This document shows positions 22,394-33,948 of a stretch of 64,000 nt of DNA, piece after piece. The notes under the pieces are model-generated. The model saw only the letters and a list, made by a program, of their open reading frames with translations, searched no databases and was not told the origin of the DNA. This stretch comes from Trebouxia sp. TZW2008 (lineage: Eukaryota > Chlorophyta > Trebouxiophyceae > Trebouxiales > Trebouxiaceae), in assembly GCA_002118135.1 (NCBI GenBank), contig BDIU01000111.1, positions 89,959 to 153,958 of the forward strand. The letters are read 5' to 3'. Every line of letters starts with the position of its first letter. Position 1 is the first letter of the stretch. Made by a program: the position numbers and the translations under genes.

Positions 22394-23525
22394 TTTGAGG
22401 CCAGTGCTGTAGTTGACTACCAACCAAGCATAGAGTCAGCTACACAACGCCCCAGCTCAGCACTATCTACTGTGGTGTCAGGCACTGTGCAGATCGATGC
22501 GGCACCTGCAGTGAGGAGGAGTATAGCTTTTCTGCTGCATCTGCCCTGGATCACCTTGCAGAATGTGTCAAGAAGACGCTGGGACCCCGGGAATCTGCTG
22601 CTGTCAAGCACGCAAGCACTGCCTGCAAGTCTTGCTAAGACAACACATTTCAAGTTAGCAGAGACAATGCAAGCAAACATCTGAGTGCCACTTTCGGATG
22701 CGATGCGCAGCTCGTGAGAGCTCAGAGCGCTCCAGCAAGATGAAGAGAACAGCATTTGCGCTTTGTATGAAGCAGGCCGCCCAGTCAAACAACAGCCTAA
22801 AGGCGCAGCGTGGCAGACTTCAGCCTTTGGTGCTGACATGAAGGAACACAGACATTGAGACAACATTCACCTGATTTCCCAAGATGCCATTCCAAGACAA
22901 AGACAAAACAAGGGGGAGAGATGAAAGTGTCTTTTAATAACACGTTGATGTTTACACTTGACATTTTCTGCAACACAGGGGCAGAAGGCTTGGGCACAGC
23001 GCTTGGAAGTGAGGAACCACATCATTCAAGAAGACCCAAATTGAAGTTGGGGCACAGTCACTGCAATGGGTGGAGAGCACATAGCAGCATGGGTTGAGAG
23101 CGCATAGGAAAGCTCTGAGCTCCATACTGATTCTTTCGCACAGTAGTCTACCATGTTCTTCTATGACTGCCATTTCAGCAGCACAGCTATCACAGAATGT
23201 TCACCAATTTGGCAACACAGAGCGTTGAACGATCACACACTTTGTGCTAGCCCTACATGTTTGAGCTGATTTTGCAACTATTTCTACCAACTTTTGGGGG
23301 TGTGGTGTCACAGTTGTGACAGTCTTTTGCATGATGCCTCAACACGCGTTTCTATGCAGCTTTTCCTTTTTTTGCCAGCTCCATTATTACAGCAGTTGGA
23401 CATGTTACTTGCATCACAAACGAGTACAACTTGTTATTGCTGCTACATGCTGTGCCAGTCGTCTGTTCAATACTTGCAGTGTTACAGTATGCGTCATATT
23501 CATCATTTACTTAGTAATTGATTGT

Positions 23526-23850
23526 AAAGGCATAGACTTTTCTCTTCTTCTTCTTCCCTCCTTCATGACGCAGCCAATATTCAACATGAGGTAAGGTGCA
23601 TCCCAGGCAGCTTTTGATGTGCTTGTACAATGCCAGCCCCTCATGTGCATGTTGTTCAAGGAGCCCTAGGTGTGAGATTGGATAGCAGTCCATTGCTGTA
23701 CATGAGGGAGACAAGCTTTCAAACTTCTGTACAAGTCTGAAGGTAGCTGTATTAGACTTAATGTATGCCCTAAGTAATGCCTGGTAGCTGGTGAAAACCG
23801 AGGTGGGCTGGCTGGCTCCTGTGTCAGGCAGTCGGTCAGTATACCACAGT
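23526..23850 (+). repeat. Dispersed ~340-bp repeat, copy B
   Basis: Same orientation and extent as copy A at 20329-20690 (starts GGCATAGACTTTTCTC, ends GTCAGTATACCACAG). The copies are clearly diverged, so these are old insertions. Confidence 0.75.
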
Positions 23851-24389
23851 TCAATGTGTTGAATTTTGCGACACAGGAAGAATCCAGCAAATTTCGAAAA
23901 GCAATCACACCCCCTCCTTTCTCGAGCCATCACTGAGTCTGGCGCTCTCAATCATTGCATCTCAAACTGTACTTGCAGTAGCTGTGACATGGAACTGAGA
24001 GACACACAAGCTAAGAGAAAGATCACACGCTTCGTCAGCCAACAAGTGTGGTCGCAAGTGTCAGAACCTCACAAAAGTTGTCAGTAGCCAGCTTGTCTGT
24101 TCACACGCTGTGCACCATTGCCGGCTCACAGCATTCTAGGACTTGCCTGTTTTGGCAACTTTTCGCATGAAAACAGCTCCGAAGCCAGCAGCCTAGATGG
24201 ACGCTGCTTGGAGCCTGCTTTGCTTCGAGTTTGAAACGTCCAATCTGCTGTAAGCGCAAAGCTTTGACAACATTTTTCAGCACAGGTCGTCTGTATATTC
24301 TCAGAGGGATTGTCACAGTTCCTTGTGTTTTGGTGATCCTGAGGTCTTGACGTATTTGAATGACTTCGTCCTCTGACGCGTTGGCCACG

Positions 24390-24844
24390 TTGGCTCAGGC
24401 ACCAATCAGCAGTGGACTAGATTGGCTGAAAACCGGCCTTTGCTGATCAGGTCGCCGCGCTCTAAGCACGTGAAGCGCAGGCCAGCAGATATTCTCTGGG
24501 ATCACGCCGAAAAGTCGAAACACGTCGTTGGCGACAGCTCCACATTCGACGTTCCCGACGCGGTCAGGCTTGCAGGCTACTTCATTCCTGCTCGGGACAC
24601 ACGTCCGAGGCCGTGAGAAACACGGCCTTTTGACGTTTCGCTCAGTGATAAGGGACAAGCAACCGGATCTGCAGCGTACTTGAAGCCTTGGACCCTCGTC
24701 CAGGTGCCATTTGCACAACTCAGCAACGACATCGACATCTCCTCTGACGTCATTCCACGGCTTCTGGACGCCACGACTGCCTAGACCTGCACAAGTTGAT
24801 ATCACCAGGCCTGACAGGTTAAGCCTTGTTGCAGGCCTTGCTAC
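24390..24844 (+). promoter_or_regulatory. Probable promoter of the GT61 gene
   Basis: CG-rich block immediately 5' of the ATG at 24845, including a G-box core CACGTG at about 24467. Open frames on both strands here are attributed to base composition. Confidence 0.35.
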
Positions 24845-27800
24845 ATGGGTGAGGCATCAAAGCCCCTTGTGGACACAGAGTCGCAGAAAGGCAACAAAGC
24901 ACAGTCAGACAGCAGGCCGCAGCACAGCCCTGTGGAGGCGTTCTGTGCAGCAAACGCGCGCAAGCTCACTGTGCTTGTGCTGCTGTTGCTAACCAGCTGC
25001 CTAGGTCTTGGCCTCAAGCCCTGGTCGGATAGCAAACCCACAGCTGTTGATTTGAGGCTGACTACTGCCAGCTTTCAGGTGCGACATGACTTCAAAGCTG
25101 TGTCTCAAGCAGTGCTGCTGATCCCCGGGCTGCTTTAGTGACTAATGCTGCCTTTATGACATTCAGAGGCTGTTCCTTTTGTTTCTTTCATTTCCTGCTC
25201 TTGTCTAGAGCACAGTGCTGCTGGCTGTTGTACGGTCTGTCAGAAAGCTAGCTTCGCTTTCATTCGTCTCGTGTCATTCATTGCATTTCATTCTAAATGC
25301 GTGCTAGACAAGCTCAGCAAGCCCAGCTAGGTACATACTGGAGCAATCAACTGTCTCCAACAAGTTTGGTCCTTTGCTATTTCAACCCAATTGTCACACG
25401 TTGCCAACTACTAAGGTGGCTTGGGCTGCCCCTTGGAGCGTTTCATTTACGTATGTTGGCATTGTTTGCAGTGCCCCTATGATGATGGCTCAGCACAGCG
25501 GCGTGTGTGCATCTTTCAGAACTTGCTGATGTATCAGGGGCGCTTGCTCTACATCTATGCAGGCAGGAACATGACATGCACTGTCTGTCTCAGTTGAATG
25601 CCCTCACTTTTGTACACATCATGTTTATGCAACACACCTGGACGCATGGCTGCAGCTTTAACGTACAAGTCCCTTTGGTGCACTGTGCTTCTGAGCTTAT
25701 CTGCATTGGTGTGATCACTTTGGAGAACCGAGGCATGCGCTGTTACTCACATGCACTGCAATGTGCTGCTGAACCACTTTGCATGATTTGCTGTGCATGT
25801 TTGCCGCATCAGAAACAAGCCCAGTCTGAGCACACCTTCCGCATGCACTTCGTTTGCTGAGCAAAGATTGCTGAAGGTTGCTCTGCATATTGCCACTCAG
25901 TTGTCCATCAAAAGTCATGTCTCAATCAGCAAACATTGGCTCCTCAGGGGTTGATGATTGAGCGCGTTGTGGTAGCTGCATCCAGCGCACTGTCTGTGTG
26001 TGCATCTGTGGCTGTCTTGCCTGAAATGTTGTCCTTGTTGTCCTTGCAAAGACGCTCAGAACAAGCCTGCCTGGCGACACAGGATTTGGGTCAGACACAC
26101 CTGGGTCAGACACACCTAGCACATGTGCTGGAATGCGTAGCGCTTATCATTATCGTTATCGTTACCAATGTCATTATCATTATCATTATCATTATCATTA
26201 TCATTATCATTATCATTATCATTATCATTATCATAATCGTTATCATTATCATTATCATTATCATTATCATTATCATTATCATTATCATTATCATTATCAT
26301 TATCATTATCATCATTTGTGTTATAAGCATTATCAGTCTTGTCCTTTTGCAGATGTCAAGCCAGAGCTTCCAGAAATAATTGTAAACTTCCACCACGACC
26401 AGCTGTTTGAGGTGACCATGCTGCACGTGACAGAGATCAGCCCAGAGTTGCAGCAGGCAGCGGTGAGTCTGCAAGCCTTTGGAACCTGTTGCACAACTTG
26501 TTTTTGCAAGAATTGTCTCTATGCCCTTTTTTCTCCTCGTCTGTTCTTTCCGCATTGTTTTTGTTTTCACTGGTGGGCTTAGCTGACACACCCATAACAG
26601 CAAGGTGAGAGCCATTTTCAATGTACATGCCATTCTGCACGCAAATCTTTGCAAACTTCTTCCTGATGTAGGTAGGATGCTTTCAATGACATTATCTGTC
26701 TGCCCCTCTGTTGAGTCTGCAAGACTCTTTGATTTGAACGGTGTTGCGTGGCACCCATCTGAGATATTCACAGGAGCAGTTAATCTCAACCCTAATTATA
26801 AGTGTGACCAGTACCTCACCAAATGCATTTTGGGTGTCTGCAGCAAGAAGTGTCAGTGCTGACAGCTGCCACGCTTACATGGCGACAGTAACATCTCTAC
26901 TATTACCATGGCCTAGGCAAATCTGTCTTTGAGGTCCACTCCCTTGCTTGCAAGCGGCTTGGATACAGCCCAGACTTGACACCTAAAATGGATCTAAACA
27001 GTAAACACATAGCGGTAGCAAAGTTGATACACTGCAAACAAGAAAATGTTTTCTTGGTGTCTGCAGCAAGAAGCGGAGGTGTTGACAGCTGCAACGCTCA
27101 CATGGCGACAGTGGCATCTGAACTTTTACCACGGCCTAGGAGAATCTGTCTTTGAGGTCCACTCCCTGGCCTGTAAGTGGCTTGGATACTGCGGTGCAGC
27201 CAACAGCACCGATCTGGCGCCGATTTTCATAGAGAGATTTGATTACCAGGCCACATGGGCGCAGTTTCTGCCTGCTGCTGAGTCAGCGCTGAGGTGCCTT
27301 TTCCCAGGACCCAATTACTTCATCAATGATGACAGAGTGCGCAACAAGGTGAGCAGCTGTCATATCTGCATTGCTTGTTCATAAACAATATTATTTTTCA
27401 TAACATGGGTGTTTGATGTTTACAAATAACAAGTATGATGCTTGATGTCGAAAGTGGTCAGCAGGCAAACCACAAGTGAGCGTCAGTGCTCCGTTCCAGA
27501 ACTTCGGCACATGCTGCTTCAAGAGATGCTGTCAGTACTTGTTCCTTCTCAGGTGTAACTCTGTTTCTGTTTGTATATTCTGGGCAGAGGAGTGCTTGCA
27601 GACATCAACCAATGTCAACGTCAATGCCTATGAGTAGGGCCGCAGCAACATCTTTCCTGATTCCCCATCTTCTCTGTAAGGTCAGCTTGTATTGTCAATA
27701 ATGACAGTCGTAAAGCACTGTGTTCTTGTTTTGCATGAGCATACATCCCTGACTGGCAGGCAGAGCTGAAGAAGCTGAAAGCATGAGTGGGCTCAACGCA

Positions 27801-30800
27801 TTGCATGGTTGCAGCTTTGACCGCTCTGCCTGCCATAACATGTGCTCATGCAAAACAACAGCAACGTCAGGGGAACGTCAGAACACATGGTCTTGGTGGT
27901 AACCTCGCCCGCCGGCATTGCATGGTGCTTGTCAAAGCATGGGTCCACAGGCGCAAACAGGCGCAAACAGTGCAAAGCCGGCTCTTGATTGCATGAAGTT
28001 GCCACATCTCCCATCTGCAAACAAAAGCATTGTTGCTTTCATCATCTTTGCTGTTGGTACTGTATGCTGATGTTGTCAAGACTTGACTTTTGGCCTGCAC
28101 TTGTTGGCCCTGAGAACATCAGCTGCGCTGAGTGCACCGTACAATCAGAACTGTTGACCTGAAGCCATTGCCTGCTGACCATGAAATGGATGGCATGCAT
28201 CTACCTAGTGGAACTGAGCAGAAGAGTGTTGCCTGCTGACTGTCATGAAGCTGTGTCTTGACCAGCACTTGTTTTTGCTGAGAACTACAGCTGCGGGCAG
28301 TGGACCCTACAAACGGAATTGACTTGATACCATTGACTGTCATCACAGTATCATGGCCCACTGATCATGCTGAAGCTGAGTTTTGGTCTGTAGTTGATTG
28401 TGCTGAGGGCGTCAGCTGCAGGGATTGGCCCTTACAAATGCAATGGCATGCGTCTGCCAAACATACTGGCTGTAACAACAGAATGATTGCCGGCTGATTA
28501 TGCTGAGCTTGAATCTGGCCTGCAGTTGTTTGTGCTGAGAACGTCAGCTGCTGGGATTGGCCCTTACAACAGGAAATGGCGAGGGTATCCAGACAACACT
28601 GGCCAACACATCAGATCTGGCGAAGAGTAAGCCTTCATTTTCTTCTTCCCCTTTCTTTGTCTTCTTCTTCAGGCTGTTTTCCTTCCTGATTCTGTTCTCC
28701 TTCCTCACAGCAGCAAGCTCATTGTACATCGTGACATGATGCTTGAAAACATCACCAGCCAGTCTTCAAGATTTGGAAAGAAGACTCTTCTTCTTGAATC
28801 CTCTTGTCGAGCCTAGTTTGTTTGGGAAAAATTTGACGCCTGAGTGTTGCAAAGCTGAGGCGCAATTCTCCTGTGGCATACACTGCACTGACACATGCTG
28901 CTGTACCCTCAGTGTTTGCGTCTGAAGCCATCGTCATTACAAGCATTTTTCTGTACGCTTTGTGACGCAATGGATTTTTGCAGTAATCGTATTGTGACCA
29001 GCATTGACAATGCAGGTTCAAGCAAGTGTATGGGGAGGTGGACAAGATGGTGAGTGCAGCCTACAGAAACCGCCTGGTCAAGTGCTATGGCATCAAGTAT
29101 GAAAAGTACAGCGTAAGTGTTGACTCTGAACCCCATCTAGCGCAAAACCTGTGGCATCAGTCTTGCTTGCCATATAATTGCAATTGTTCATTTTGCAGGC
29201 TGTTGTTGCATATCCCTGTATGAGTTTGGAGATGCAATCGCTTGATGACATGCACACACCTTTGCCTGCTTCATTGTCAGTCAGAGCCTGCAAATAGGTT
29301 GTGTGTGCTTGCAATGTCTTGTCTGACTACCAATGGTTGATAACTACACATCCTTACTGTGGCACCCCAAACAGGCTGGTCTGGCAAGTTGCATACCCCT
29401 GGCATCTATGCCAGAACACCTTCCAACTATCACCATGGCGATGTTCCCTATCACTACTAATATGAATTGCTTGTAGTTATAGTAAACTTTTTGCATGGTA
29501 CATTTTGCCTTGTCATCATCGTTATGTGCTTGCGTCGTGTGCTTGCAGGCAGAGGGGCCCTTCAAGGTGACCATTGTGAATCGGCAGTACCACAAAGGCC
29601 GCCACATGGTCAACTCCCTAGAGATAGCCCAGAAGATTGAGGAGATGCCACAAGTGCAAAGCACCAGGTGAGTCCTGATATCTGGGTCAATACAGTTGTG
29701 TCAGCTCCAGGGCTGCCCAAATTGCACCAGCCTGTGAAGTCATCAGAATTTGACATAGTCAAACAAGTTTGGGGATCGAAGGCTTGAGGGTCTCTTCATG
29801 TTCTGCATGATAAGCACCTGAGTGGCACTAATGGCCTTGCTTGAACCACTTTCACCCTGACCATCAGGTCACCATCATGCAGTCTCCTGCAGTATGTTTG
29901 CATGATATTTTGCAAATTTCTACTGTTGGCGTTGTTATCATTGCTGTAATGACTGTTGTATCTGTTGTTATTATGTTCCTGCTGCTGCAGGATTGTATAC
30001 ATGGAGCCCTTGCCGTTTAAGGAGCAGGTCAAAGTGTATGCCTCTTCACAAGTGCTTTTGATGACTCATGGGGCAGCCTTAGTCAACATCATGTTCATGC
30101 CAGAGGTAAGCCCGCCTCCAATCACACAGATTGAATGATCAAGCAACGCCATGCATTGTCTCAATGCATACAGTACTGCGCAGTTGTGCAAGGCGCCTGC
30201 ATCAGCCCTCTCATAGGTCTTGTGCATGTGATTCATCACACGGACATGCTGTCAAGGCCACGCGGACATCAGCTGCAGCAAATGTAAAGACGGTACACAG
30301 ACAAGACACTGTGTGCATGAACACGTGCTTACTTGTTTGCAAATGCAGGGCCTGTATGTGCTTTTTAGAAATGGTACAGACTGGAACTGCGTCCGTTCTT
30401 GTGCAAGCAATCAATTGCCACTGTCAGTTTCACTGGTTCAGATTAGCACAAGACAGAACTGGTTGGAGACAGTTGATTGCACCTGTACGTACCTAGTTGG
30501 GCCTGCTGAGCCTGCCTAGAATGCGTGTTAAATGAATGAATGAATGAATGAATTGCCTGCAGGTGCAAGGCAATCGTTTGCATTCTATGGTCTTAGTGAC
30601 AATTGACACTGTCTACAGGGCAGTGTAGTGGTGCTGTACAATTGGCTGAAGAGGGACACGCTGTCGCCGCACACCTGGGTCACGGACTACATGAATGACT
30701 TGTCCCTGCCCGTCAACTATGTTGGACTTAGCACTGAAGACAGGCGCTTCATCTACCCTCAAAAGGAGGTGGGCCTTTTTCTTCTCTTTTGTTTGCCATG

Positions 30801-32212
30801 TTTTTTTTTTCTATGTGTCTTTTTGGCCTGTCAATCATGTGGGCTTGTTTTTGCAACACGCAAAGCAGACCCAGAACAGATCTCGGCTTATGAGTGTGGT
30901 TCCGACCCCTTTGACGCTGCTTCAGCACTGAAGACTGGCGCTGCATATACCGCCCCAAAGAGCTCCAACTGGCTTGCACTGACCTCATCTCTTTGAGCGC
31001 TCCATGGTTCTGCCAATGGGCCAACAGAGCATTCAATCCTTTCACACTGTGTTGAATCTTGGTACATCACTCAGAACAGCTGTGCTTTGTGAGATCTCCA
31101 AGTTTGTGAGCAGCCGCTTGGAGAACGTAACACTAATGCAACATCGCTGTCTTGTGACTTGCAACTTTCTTCAGCCGATCAATGACTGTTGCTTGCAACT
31201 TATGGTTGGCAACTAGGTACAGCCCTTGCCCTTGCAATGCATTTGCTAGCATGCGTACATCCGAGTGAGGGAGCGTGCATGCAGGCACAAGCCTGCGTTC
31301 TGTTCACACTCTCAATTGGGTGCACGAATGCAGTCATGTGTCTGCATGCTCTCTCCTGCAATGAGATGTACACATGCTTGGCAATGCAGTAAGAGAAAGG
31401 GGCCTGCGATCATGTCAGTTTTAATTCACTAGAACTCATGCAAGCCTCCATGTGGAATCCTTTTATTACAAACAGAGCAAGCTTGCGTTTTCCACAAGTG
31501 TCCCCTCTGTCTTGTGTCATGCAGAAATGTGTATTCTTCCCAGAGTATCCTTTTTGTGTCATGCAGATGTGCTTGTTTGCCAGAATGTATTCTTGAGTCA
31601 TGCACAGGTATGTGTTCTCACCAGAATATGTGCAACTGTCGGCACAGGAGACCCAAGCTGTTCTTTTGTTTCTGTGTCATGCAGAGACATGTGATCAGAC
31701 TTGTATGTGCATGACTCTCTTCCTTGTTGCATGCAGAGATCTTTGTTCTCACCAGATTATGCAAAATGGTCAACAGAAGTGGAGACTAACAAACCTGAAA
31801 TTGTATCTTGTAATGTCATGCAGAGATACGTCTTCACAACAGAGGATGCAAGACTCAATAGAAGAGAAGATGCTGCTTCGTGAGACTGGAACACGTCCCA
31901 CTGCAGGCTTTCTAGAATGTGTTGATACGGGTGTTAAAGTATGCACCACTTGCAGCCGCAGCGAAGAACTAAATCTCCCTCTGGTTTTGTGTCATGCAGA
32001 AATATGTGTTTTCCCCAGAGTATGCGCGACTGTCAACAGAGGAGAAGGCACTTCTTCTTGAGACTGGCACCTGTCCCACTGGAGGTTTGCCAGGATGTGA
32101 TGACATGGTCATGAATTATGCTGTGGACTGGAACTTGTTGCATGGAGCGCTTGTCATTGCCTTTGAGGATCTGCACTCTAGGCACAGCCACATTCTGGAT
32201 GGCACAGGCTAA
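24845..32212 (+). CDS. GT61-family (EOGT/plant xylosyltransferase-like) type II membrane glycosyltransferase
   Basis: Ten phase-consistent exons (24845-25078, 25472-25562, 26353-26462, 27067-27348, 28526-28626, 29016-29112, 29549-29667, 29991-30105, 30619-30768, 32000-32212) give about 503 residues. A short basic/polar N-terminus precedes a signal anchor (LTVLVLLLLTSCLGLGL), so the enzyme should lie in the Golgi or ER lumen. Family blocks: VCIFQNLLMYQGRLLYIY, WHLNFYHGLGESVFEVHSL, FKVTIVNRQYHKGR-MVNSLE, and FKEQVKVYASSQVLLMTHGA followed by ALVNIMFMPE, the DUF563/GT61 hallmark. GT61 members add xylose, arabinose or GlcNAc; the donor sugar cannot be read from the sequence. The intron at 25563 appears to have a GC donor (GCAG|GCAGGA). 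Introns contain many partial exon copies, a long ATTATC microsatellite and two SINE-like insertions. Confidence 0.82.
25276..25380 (-). mobile_element. SINE-like dispersed element, copy 1
   Basis: Plus-strand core GCTAGACAAGCTCAGCAAGCCCAGCTAGG, then CAATCAACTGTCTCCAACAAG. It is flanked by CATTCATT-type repeats, the complement of the (GAAT)n tail seen in other copies. Confidence 0.65.
26148..26325 (+). repeat. (ATTATC)n microsatellite, about 170 bp
   Basis: Nearly perfect hexamer array in the second GT61 intron. It creates spurious Ile-rich (+) and Met/Ile-rich (-) open frames. Confidence 0.95.
26836..26960 (+). repeat. Upstream copy of the GT61 fourth exon head
   Basis: TCTGCAG then CAAGAAGTGTCAGTGCTGAC up to CACTCCCTTGCTTGCAAGCGGCTTGGATAC duplicates 27060-27190. 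The copy has an in-frame stop at GACAGTAAC and a second at CCATGGCCTAG, so it is non-coding. Confidence 0.8.
28095..28445 (+). repeat. Three upstream copies of the GT61 fifth exon head
   Basis: Units containing TTG-GCTGAGAAC-TCAGCTGC-GGGATTGGCCCTTACAA start near 28100, 28268 and 28390; the spliced exon starts at 28526. Each copy includes the preceding intron and part of the acceptor region, with increasing similarity towards the real exon. Confidence 0.75.
30441..30552 (+). mobile_element. SINE-like dispersed element, copy 2
   Basis: AGAACTGGTTGGAGACAGTTGATTGC, then TACCTAGTTGGGCCTGCTGAGCC, and a (GAAT)n tail at 30532-30552. Intronic in the GT61 gene, sense orientation. Confidence 0.7.
30868..30962 (+). 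repeat. Copy of GT61 exon 9 tail
   Basis: CAGCACTGAAGACTGGCGCTGCATATACCG-CCCAAAG parallels AGCACTGAAGACAGGCGCTTCATCTACCCTCAAAAG at 30730-30765. Confidence 0.6.
31518..31920 (+). repeat. Array of partial copies of the GT61 last exon head
   Basis: About six units, each with GTCATGCAG followed by AAATGTGTATTC, ATGTGCTTG, AGATCTTTGTTC or AGATACGTC-like sequence and often CCAGA-TATG-GCAA-TGTCAACAGA. They precede the genuine last exon (GTCATGCAG|AAATATGTGTTTTCCCC, 32000). The copy at 31820-31920 extends as far as GAGACTGGAACACGTCCCACTG. All lose frame. Confidence 0.8.
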
Positions 32213-33110
32213 GCGCCACTACATTTTTTATCTGAAATTCAATGAAAGCAAGGGATCAGAAAAGCAAAGAGCATGTCATTGGGCATCATCACGGGAATTT
32301 TTATGAGTAGAGGCCGTCCAGGATGTTGCTTTGCATGCACTAGTTGCTAGAAGCTATTGGTGAAGCGGGCCATCTGTTGCAATGTCTTTGATCTGAGTTT
32401 CTGCCTGCATCTTTTTTGCTATCATGACCAGCTTCTCCCAGCTTTTCTGCTTCACCCTCTTTGACATCTCTGCATGTTCTCCAGCCTGGTTTGAACACAT
32501 GGAATGTTACAACAGCTACTAATGATAGGGTCAGAGTCAGTCAACTCAAATTCTTCAGCAGCCCCAGCATGTGTGAGTGAGTCATGAAGGATGGTAGCTC
32601 AAGGTGCCTTTTGGCCTAGCAGATTCTTGTCAACATTACATGTTGCCATGCTGCACAGCAGCAGTGTTATATTCGCAGGATGTGTGTTGACTTTAGCATG
32701 TCTTGACTGCATTGCTTGATGCCAAGCAATGCATCAGGGTGTTGTGGCACATTGTTAGCTAGTTGTCACAGCTGTAGCACAGTTCCGACAATGTGAATTA
32801 GTCAGAGGTCCCTTATCTTTGAACGTCCCAGTCTGTTGCTTTTGCCATACTTTGGATCTTTTGTGGCAAAAGCTTTATCTCTTCAACCGTTTCATTGAGA
32901 GTCATGCAAATAGTTGTATATAATGGCGCTTGATTCTGTCTTCTACCTGAGATACGTTCAACATTCTGAGCACTTCAACGGGACAAGTCACGTTTGTAAA
33001 CAGTCACGATGGCATGCGAATCGAGGTTTGACAGCTGGATTAAAAAAGGATCACACATCTGAGCGTGCAAGCTGGTCAAAAGGACTATGAAGAATAGGAA
33101 CGAGCATGAT
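32213..33110. other. Intergenic region
   Basis: 3' flank of the GT61 gene and 3' flank of the tRNA. AT-rich, no ORF, no recognised repeat. A T4 tract on the minus strand just past the tRNA (33078-33081 as AAAA on the plus strand) may terminate Pol III. Confidence 0.5.
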
Positions 33111-33184
33111 TCCGCGTCCGGGATTTGAACCCGGGTCGCTTGGGTGAAAGCCAAGTATGCTAAACCAGACTACACTAACGCGGA
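33111..33184 (-). tRNA. tRNA-Glu (anticodon UUC)
   Basis: The reverse complement folds as a cloverleaf. The 7-bp acceptor stem is TCCGCGT/ACGCGGA, the anticodon stem CTTGG/CCAAG with loop CTTTCAC (anticodon TTC), and the T arm CCGGG-TTCAAAT-CCCGG. The sequence GGTTCAAATCC is a good B box, so it should be transcribed by Pol III. There is no intron, no encoded CCA, and it is nuclear in character. Confidence 0.95.
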
Positions 33185-33449
33185 TATGGCTTGCATATGC
33201 GATTTGGCCTAGATGTAAAATATATATGTTATTCCCTGGTCACTTCTGCTGAACAGCACAGACGTAAACTTTGTGACAAAGCAGTAGTTGGTCATGTCGT
33301 ATAAGTATCTTGCTGACTCTGATCCAATTTGTAGAAGGACCAAGGATTGTCTAGATCATGTTATGTCACCTGATTAGTGATTTGTGCACATGGTGCTTGG
33401 CAGATCATGTTGTGAGACTGTGAAGTCCTCAAGGATGATACTGTACTCA

Positions 33450-33912
33450 AGACTTCTTACCGTACCGCCCAAAACTCACCGCGAATAACTAATTCCTGGA
33501 CCCCCCTCGCGATTACAAAACCACCCATGACGGCTGCTCCAACAAAATAATGTTGGTGAGACCCTTCGCGAAACGTCAAAAATGTCTGCAGCTGGCTCTT
33601 TGCTGTAGAATGCGTGAAAGGTGGGCCGGAAGCCGCTCTCATGCTGCATTTTGCATCTCTGACGGCCGTTTTATCATGTGCAGCAGTTCATGCAGTGCAT
33701 TTGCATGCAAAACTTGCGCATGCATGGCATTTTCTGCCAAAGTAGCTGCTCGCGTTGCATGCCTCGCGAGCGATTTAATAATTGCTTGACGGCTGCTCGC
33801 GATGCCGCTTTTACATGATGTGCCCTCGCGGTGGACCCCTCGCGATGCTGAAAATTAATTGTGTTTTCGAGGCCCTCGCGGTGAGTTTCGGGCTGTACAG
33901 TAAGTCTGTGTC
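33450..33912. mobile_element. MITE-like element with ~30-bp terminal inverted repeats
   Basis: The left end CTTACCGTACCGCCCAAAAC-TCACCGCGA pairs with the right end, whose complement reads CTTACTGTACAGCCCGAAAC-TCACCGCGAG (33873-33906). The inside is unusually CG-rich with repeated CTCGCGA/CCCTCGCGG motifs and no transposase ORF. Target-site duplications are not clear. It lies 270 bp from the tRNA and just beyond the 3' end of RPAP2. Confidence 0.75.
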
Positions 33913-33948
33913 AAGGATGCTTGCATTCAACACTTGCAGGCGTTACAG

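Larger units (their letters stand above)
21398..24844. other. Gene-poor region before the GT61 gene
   Basis: No recognised protein family. It holds a CG-rich patch at 22110-22390 with a small ORF, repeat copy B at 23526-23850, and a CG-rich block at about 24390-24830 that probably contains the GT61 promoter. Confidence 0.45.

Noticed and set aside
22417..22866. 150-codon minus-strand ORF
   Set aside because: Cys/Ser/Ala-rich with no recognisable motif, no splice signals, and an ordinary CG-poor background.
24101..24805. Overlapping minus-strand ORFs before the GT61 gene
   Set aside because: Neither begins with a convincing ATG nor shows a family; they lie over the CG-rich promoter. A repeat-derived origin is possible but unproven.
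26106..26789. Long ORFs on both strands rich in Ile/Met and His/Tyr
   Set aside because: They are translations of the (ATTATC)n microsatellite with chance extensions; the GT61 exon at 26353 lies in another frame.
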